6,554 bases of DNA from Clostridiales bacterium (GTDB lineage Bacteria > Bacillota > Clostridia > Lachnospirales > Lachnospiraceae), in the NCBI GenBank assembly GCA_021203115.1, contig JAJQBV010000226.1:1-6554 (forward strand). The letters run 5' to 3'. Shown one piece after another: positions 5,500-6,554 of the stretch (positions are counted from its first letter, which is position 1; every line of letters begins with the position of its first letter). The notes under the pieces were generated by a model, which was not told the origin of the DNA, did not search any database, and was given only the letters and a program-made list of their open reading frames with translations. The position numbers and the translations under genes are program-made.

Positions 5500-6504
5500 A
5501 TGAGAGAAAAGCTTATTTTTATCATAATTACGATTTTTTGTACAGGGGCAGTCAGCCTGATCGGCTGCGGCGCGGCAGACTTATCCGATGAGACGGCATA
5601 TTTTGACGGAAATGAACATTATCATCCCAGCAGAAATTATATGACATCGGAGGGTTATTATTTCATGGATGAGAACAGTATGCTTCATTTCTTTGATTTT
5701 GCTTCTCAGGAAACGGTTTACGTCTGCGATAAGCCGGAGTGTCCGCATATTTCGTCACACGAAGGCGGTAACGGCACATGCAATGCGGAGATCGACGCGA
5801 TCAGCGGCATCACGGTATATGGAGGCTTCGTTTATTATATTGCGGAAGGCGACGGGTATAATGAGGCGGATTTGCGGAAAAGAGATACGGACGGGAATAA
5901 CGACGAGAAGGTAGCCACTTTGGAAGGGGAAGCCGGTTCTTCGGCTGCCGCATGGTTTTATCGGGACATTGCACTTGTACGGGTCAGCACGGCAACGAGT
6001 AAGAGCTTTGATGCCGAGACAAAAGAAAGTGAGAATCAGGAGACCAGACTCTATCGTGTGGATTTGAAAACCGGGGACACGAGCCTCCTAGACACTTCTT
6101 CTCTGGGGGATATATGGGCCGATGTGTTTGTTGTCCATAAGATGGAGGATGGGAAATTTTACTACTACTCTCAGGAGACCGATTCTTATTATATTTATGA
6201 TACGGAATCCGGGGATGTTTCCAAACGGGATGTCGCATGCACAGCAGATTTCACACGGGTTATTTATGGGAATGATGGGGATTATTGCTATATAGCCTTT
6301 GCGGGAGATTTCTGCTACGGATTTCGGATCAATGGGGAAAATACGGAACTGATTCGAATGGATATAGAGACGGGGGAGGAGGAGATTTACTTTTCGGGTG
6401 TGGATTCCTATCCGGAATTCAGTTGTTTTGAAACTTACCAGGCGATCTATGATTATGCGGACGGTACCTACTATGTTTACAACATGGAAACCGGTGAATT
6501 ATGA
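5500..6504 (+). CDS. Secreted lipoprotein with Cys/His motif and propeller-like repeats, function unknown
   Basis: A 334-residue protein with a lipoprotein signal: Arg2-Lys4, hydrophobic core at 5-21 and lipobox LIGC with Cys23 as the lipid-attachment residue, so it should sit on the outer face of the membrane. After a Tyr-rich start comes YYFMDENSMLHFFDFASQET and the motif CDKPECPH (Cys76, Cys81, His83) with Cys94. This 'C-x3-P-x-C-x-H...C' arrangement recurs, from memory, in uncharacterised Lachnospiraceae lipoproteins with beta-propeller (DUF5050-like) folds. At least four strand-turn units of the form Y/R-x-D/N-x2-TGE/SGD follow (184-197, 230-240, 284-297, 324-334). AAGGAG (5489-5494) sets the start. 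Relatives that I recall are longer (about 400-450), and this one ends inside a repeat at METGEL, with the frame staying open past the TGA to the window edge; it may be truncated. Transcribed divergently from the kinase operon. Function is not known. Confidence 0.8.
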   Translation: MREKLIFIIITIFCTGAVSLIGCGAADLSDETAYFDGNEHYHPSRNYMTSEGYYFMDENSMLHFFDFASQETVYVCDKPECPHISSHEGGNGTCNAEIDAISGITVYGGFVYYIAEGDGYNEADLRKRDTDGNNDEKVATLEGEAGSSAAAWFYRDIALVRVSTATSKSFDAETKESENQETRLYRVDLKTGDTSLLDTSSLGDIWADVFVVHKMEDGKFYYYSQETDSYYIYDTESGDVSKRDVACTADFTRVIYGNDGDYCYIAFAGDFCYGFRINGENTELIRMDIETGEEEIYFSGVDSYPEFSCFETYQAIYDYADGTYYVYNMETGEL

Positions 6505-6554
6505 TATGCTCCCCATATGGTAGACATTGAAAATATTCAAAATCTACTATATGA

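Noticed and set aside
5379..5591. 70-codon frame starting with TTG at 5379, checked as a possible AgrD-like peptide gene
   Set aside because: No ribosome binding site, no amphipathic leader plus conserved acidic tail, and it overlaps the promoter and start of the lipoprotein gene in another frame.
6503..6525. Small palindrome ATATG/CATAT after the lipoprotein gene as a terminator
   Set aside because: Only a 5-bp A/T-rich stem with no T-run following it.
6520..6554. ATG after the lipoprotein stop as the start of a new gene
   Set aside because: No ribosome binding site precedes it and only about 11 codons are visible.

Overview
The window looks like a piece of a gut-type Clostridia (Lachnospiraceae-like) chromosome or mobile region. 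Reasons are the strong AGGAGG-type ribosome binding sites, sigma-A promoters close to TTGACA-N17-TATAAT, an AgrC/LytTR two-component pair, a clostridial Feo locus and a remnant of a Firmicutes large serine recombinase. The taxon is inferred from protein style only.

Left part (1-233): the 3' end of a frame that enters from outside the window. It matches the C-terminal appendix of clostridial RlmD-type 23S rRNA uracil methyltransferases, but it loses similarity after 'NKPKS' and runs into an unrelated 17-residue tail.

Metal module (about 230-2989, plus strand): a CsoR-type repressor (297-572) has its own promoter and a strong intrinsic terminator. A second consensus promoter drives a P1B-type metal-exporting ATPase (714-2594), feoA (2610-2831) and the first 46 codons of feoB (2849-2989). 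A 16-bp palindrome ATAC-N8-GTAT occurs three times, once at the csoR start of transcription and twice at the ATPase promoter. The simplest model is one regulon: CsoR represses itself and the exporter operon until it binds metal. The CsoR ligand triad (Cys-His-Cys) and the ATPase CPC motif point to Cu(I), but the last membrane segment of the ATPase (HNAGS) is not that of classical CopA, so the exported ion is uncertain. FeoA is the cytosolic partner of the Fe(II) permease FeoB, so iron uptake was probably wired to the same metal-sensing promoter before feoB was broken.

Scar (about 2980-3303): feoB stops after its P-loop and G2 region. It is joined to a coiled-coil C-terminal fragment of a large serine recombinase, itself cut off at the edge of the next gene. 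With the truncated left frame, this marks the metal module as a rearranged or transferred block.

Right part (3263-6504): on the minus strand, a membrane sensor histidine kinase of the AgrC/HPK10 type (4011-5318) and a LytTR response regulator (3263-3970) form an operon. A lipoprotein with a Cys/His motif and beta-propeller-like repeats (5500-6504) is transcribed divergently from a shared 180-bp control region. No autoinducer peptide gene was seen, so the lipoprotein is the obvious candidate partner or target. I see nothing assignable in 6505-6554.
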